DNA from: Clavulina sp. PMI_390 | Lineage: Eukaryota > Basidiomycota > Agaricomycetes > Cantharellales > Hydnaceae | Assembly (NCBI GenBank): GCA_015039315.1 | Contig: WIDE01000124.1 | Location: forward strand, 36,514 to 94,517 | Length of the DNA stretch: 58,004 nucleotides | Direction of reading: 5' to 3' | Shown here: positions 56,742-58,004 of the stretch, piece by piece | Layout of the letters: every line of letters begins with the position of its first letter | How positions within the stretch are numbered: the stretch's first letter is position 1 | Notes under the pieces: model-generated | What the model was told of the DNA's origin: nothing | Databases searched by the model: none | What the model saw: the letters and a program-made list of their open reading frames with translations, nothing else | Translations under genes and position numbers: made by a program

Positions 56742-58004
56742 ATGGCTCCGTTCGTCCTCAAATTCAAGGCAAGTCTCTGCTGCTCCAGCTGTAACCGTGC
56801 ACCCCATTCCCCCTGGCTGAAAATGAACCACAAAAAAACCTGCTTGCGCTCGATCGACCAGGGAAATAAATCCTTTTCGCCTTTCTCTCAACTCTCCGGT
56901 AAGTATTTTCGACGGTCACTCTCCATTCGATCGAGCCCTGCCCGCTCGCTGACTGGCGCGAACTCGATCCTCTCCAGACACCGATAGCTTGACGCGTACT
57001 TGGAAAGTATGCACAAAGGTAACGCATTTCGAAACCATGAGCTATGTATACTGTCGTACTCATCACTCCCCACTTCTCCAACGCAGGTTGCTGCACATCT
57101 TGAACAGGGTGCGTTCATTGCTACCACACGTGCTTCATATACTTCGTCAACAACTTGAACATAAAAAAAAAACCTTTCTTTCATCATTTACCTATAGGCC
57201 AGCGGCTCGAGAACCTATCCTGGCGATGCTGGTTCCTTCACTCTCTCATGGTTGAGGCTGACAATTCAAAGTCCAAGCGCGAGTTCAAGCGCATGACAAA
57301 GTCAATGGGCGAGAAGCTGGATAAGGAAAAAGGACGGTGCGTTGCTTGCTCCGCATATATCCAGCTTCTTCATTGCTCCATCCTGTCACTCACTTCGATT
57401 CACCCACCGTTTCTAGTAGCATCGAGGAGCTTGAAGCCCCCGACTTCAAAGGGTCTGACTCCACTAGCCGTGTTAAACAACGGGCCGAGGAGCGCGAACG
57501 CATCCGCGATGCTCAACTTGATGGCATCCAGACCATGAGGGGGATGCAATATACCTTCCCTGTTGCTCCCCCTACTACATCTACCGCATTGCCTCGCCCC
57601 AAGCCCGCCTCAGTTGCACCCACACTGGCCAATGACGTTGGTCATCAAGACGATGAGGACCACGACATGGCCTACGCCGATGATGATGCCCAACCCCATC
57701 AAATCGAGCTGCCCGCCTCGCCTTCCGAGGCGAACACTCCCCTTGCTGAGGCACCTGCCGCCGCCCCTGCCGCTACTCACAATATCCAGGCTTTCTCGTC
57801 TGTTATCCGATTCCCCACACTATTCAGCTCAGACTTCAGCCCCACTGTTTTGTTGGGTTCATCGGCTCATGACCTCCGTTTGTCGTTTGGCACCGAGCTG
57901 TCCTCTGGTGGCACAGGCAACGACTCGAGCATGGCAATCTCGAGACCAACATTTGAGTTTCCTCTTGACGAGCTCATGAATTCCCCCGAGCCCCAAGCCG
58001 AGAC
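56742..58004 (+). CDS. areA-GATA-like (PF08550-type) regulatory protein, 5' part
   Basis: Begins MAPFVLKFK. After a roughly 200-nt intron it continues TDSLTRTWKVCTK, VAAHLEQG and QRLENLSWRCWFLHSL, the short conserved block (RLENLSWR) found near the N-terminus of fungal GATA-related nitrogen regulators and their relatives. A basic segment NSKSKREFKRMTKSMGEK follows, then DFKGSDSTSRVKQRAEERER, and a long Pro/Ala/Ser-rich acidic region still open at the window end. No GATA zinc finger is seen in the part present. The first donor is ambiguous: AAG/GCAAGT fits a GC donor but not the phase, while A/GTCTCT fits the phase but is weak. A nuclear role is likely but unproven. Confidence 0.75.

Overview
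This is a nuclear segment from a filamentous basidiomycete, most likely an agaricomycete. The genes are dense and rich in introns. Nearly all introns are 50-95 nt with GT-AG borders, and CTAAC or CTGAC-like branch sites precede their 3' ends. A fungal FunK1-type kinase, an F-box/LRR-type protein, a MYND-finger protein and an areA-GATA-like (PF08550-type) protein all fit Agaricomycotina. A Rhizoctonia/Ceratobasidium-like source is my guess from style only. I see no bacterial, phage, CRISPR or biosynthetic-cluster content.

Layout. 1-2.1 kb: 3' part of an importin-13/transportin-3-like karyopherin. 2.1-4.1 kb: gene-free, holding a 585-bp foldback/MITE-like element with 5-bp flanking repeats. 4.1-7.0 kb: FunK1-type kinase. 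7.5-11.0 kb: a divergent pair, DAHP synthase (-) and threonine aldolase (+). 11.2-16.8 kb: accessory block with an F-box gene carrying an in-frame stop, a MYND protein and a 9-exon secreted protein. 17.6-23.1 kb: PIH1 and mitochondrial aconitase. 23.9-31.5 kb: APC1 (-) head-to-head with a Bromo_TP histone-fold protein (+). 31.8-39.4 kb: UPF1-like helicase (+) converging on a Lon protease ending in SRL (-). 39.7-41.9 kb: GPI-anchored protein, QCR6 (-) and an uncharacterised membrane protein divergent from QCR6. 43.0-50.5 kb: NUP192 (+) converging on SFT2 (-). 50.5-52.9 kb: gene-free. 52.9-58.0 kb: eIF5A, a two-LIM protein and the 5' part of an areA-GATA-like gene.

Most of the window is housekeeping: nuclear transport, central and amino-acid metabolism, cell-cycle ubiquitylation, transcription, peroxisomal and mitochondrial function, Golgi traffic and translation. 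Genes are arranged by shared promoters and close convergent ends, not as pathway clusters.

The most unusual signal is in gene structure. QCR6 can only be read through if a 4-nt microexon is included, and doing so restores a conserved motif. The LIM gene needs a 12-nt microexon to complete its first zinc-binding domain, and all eight of its exons are multiples of three. Two genes use GC-AG introns, aconitase has a 395-nt intron, and NUP192 has at least three stop-free introns that are multiples of three. Several apparent frameshifts (MYND, secreted protein) disappear once proper introns are placed. The F-box stop codon does not.
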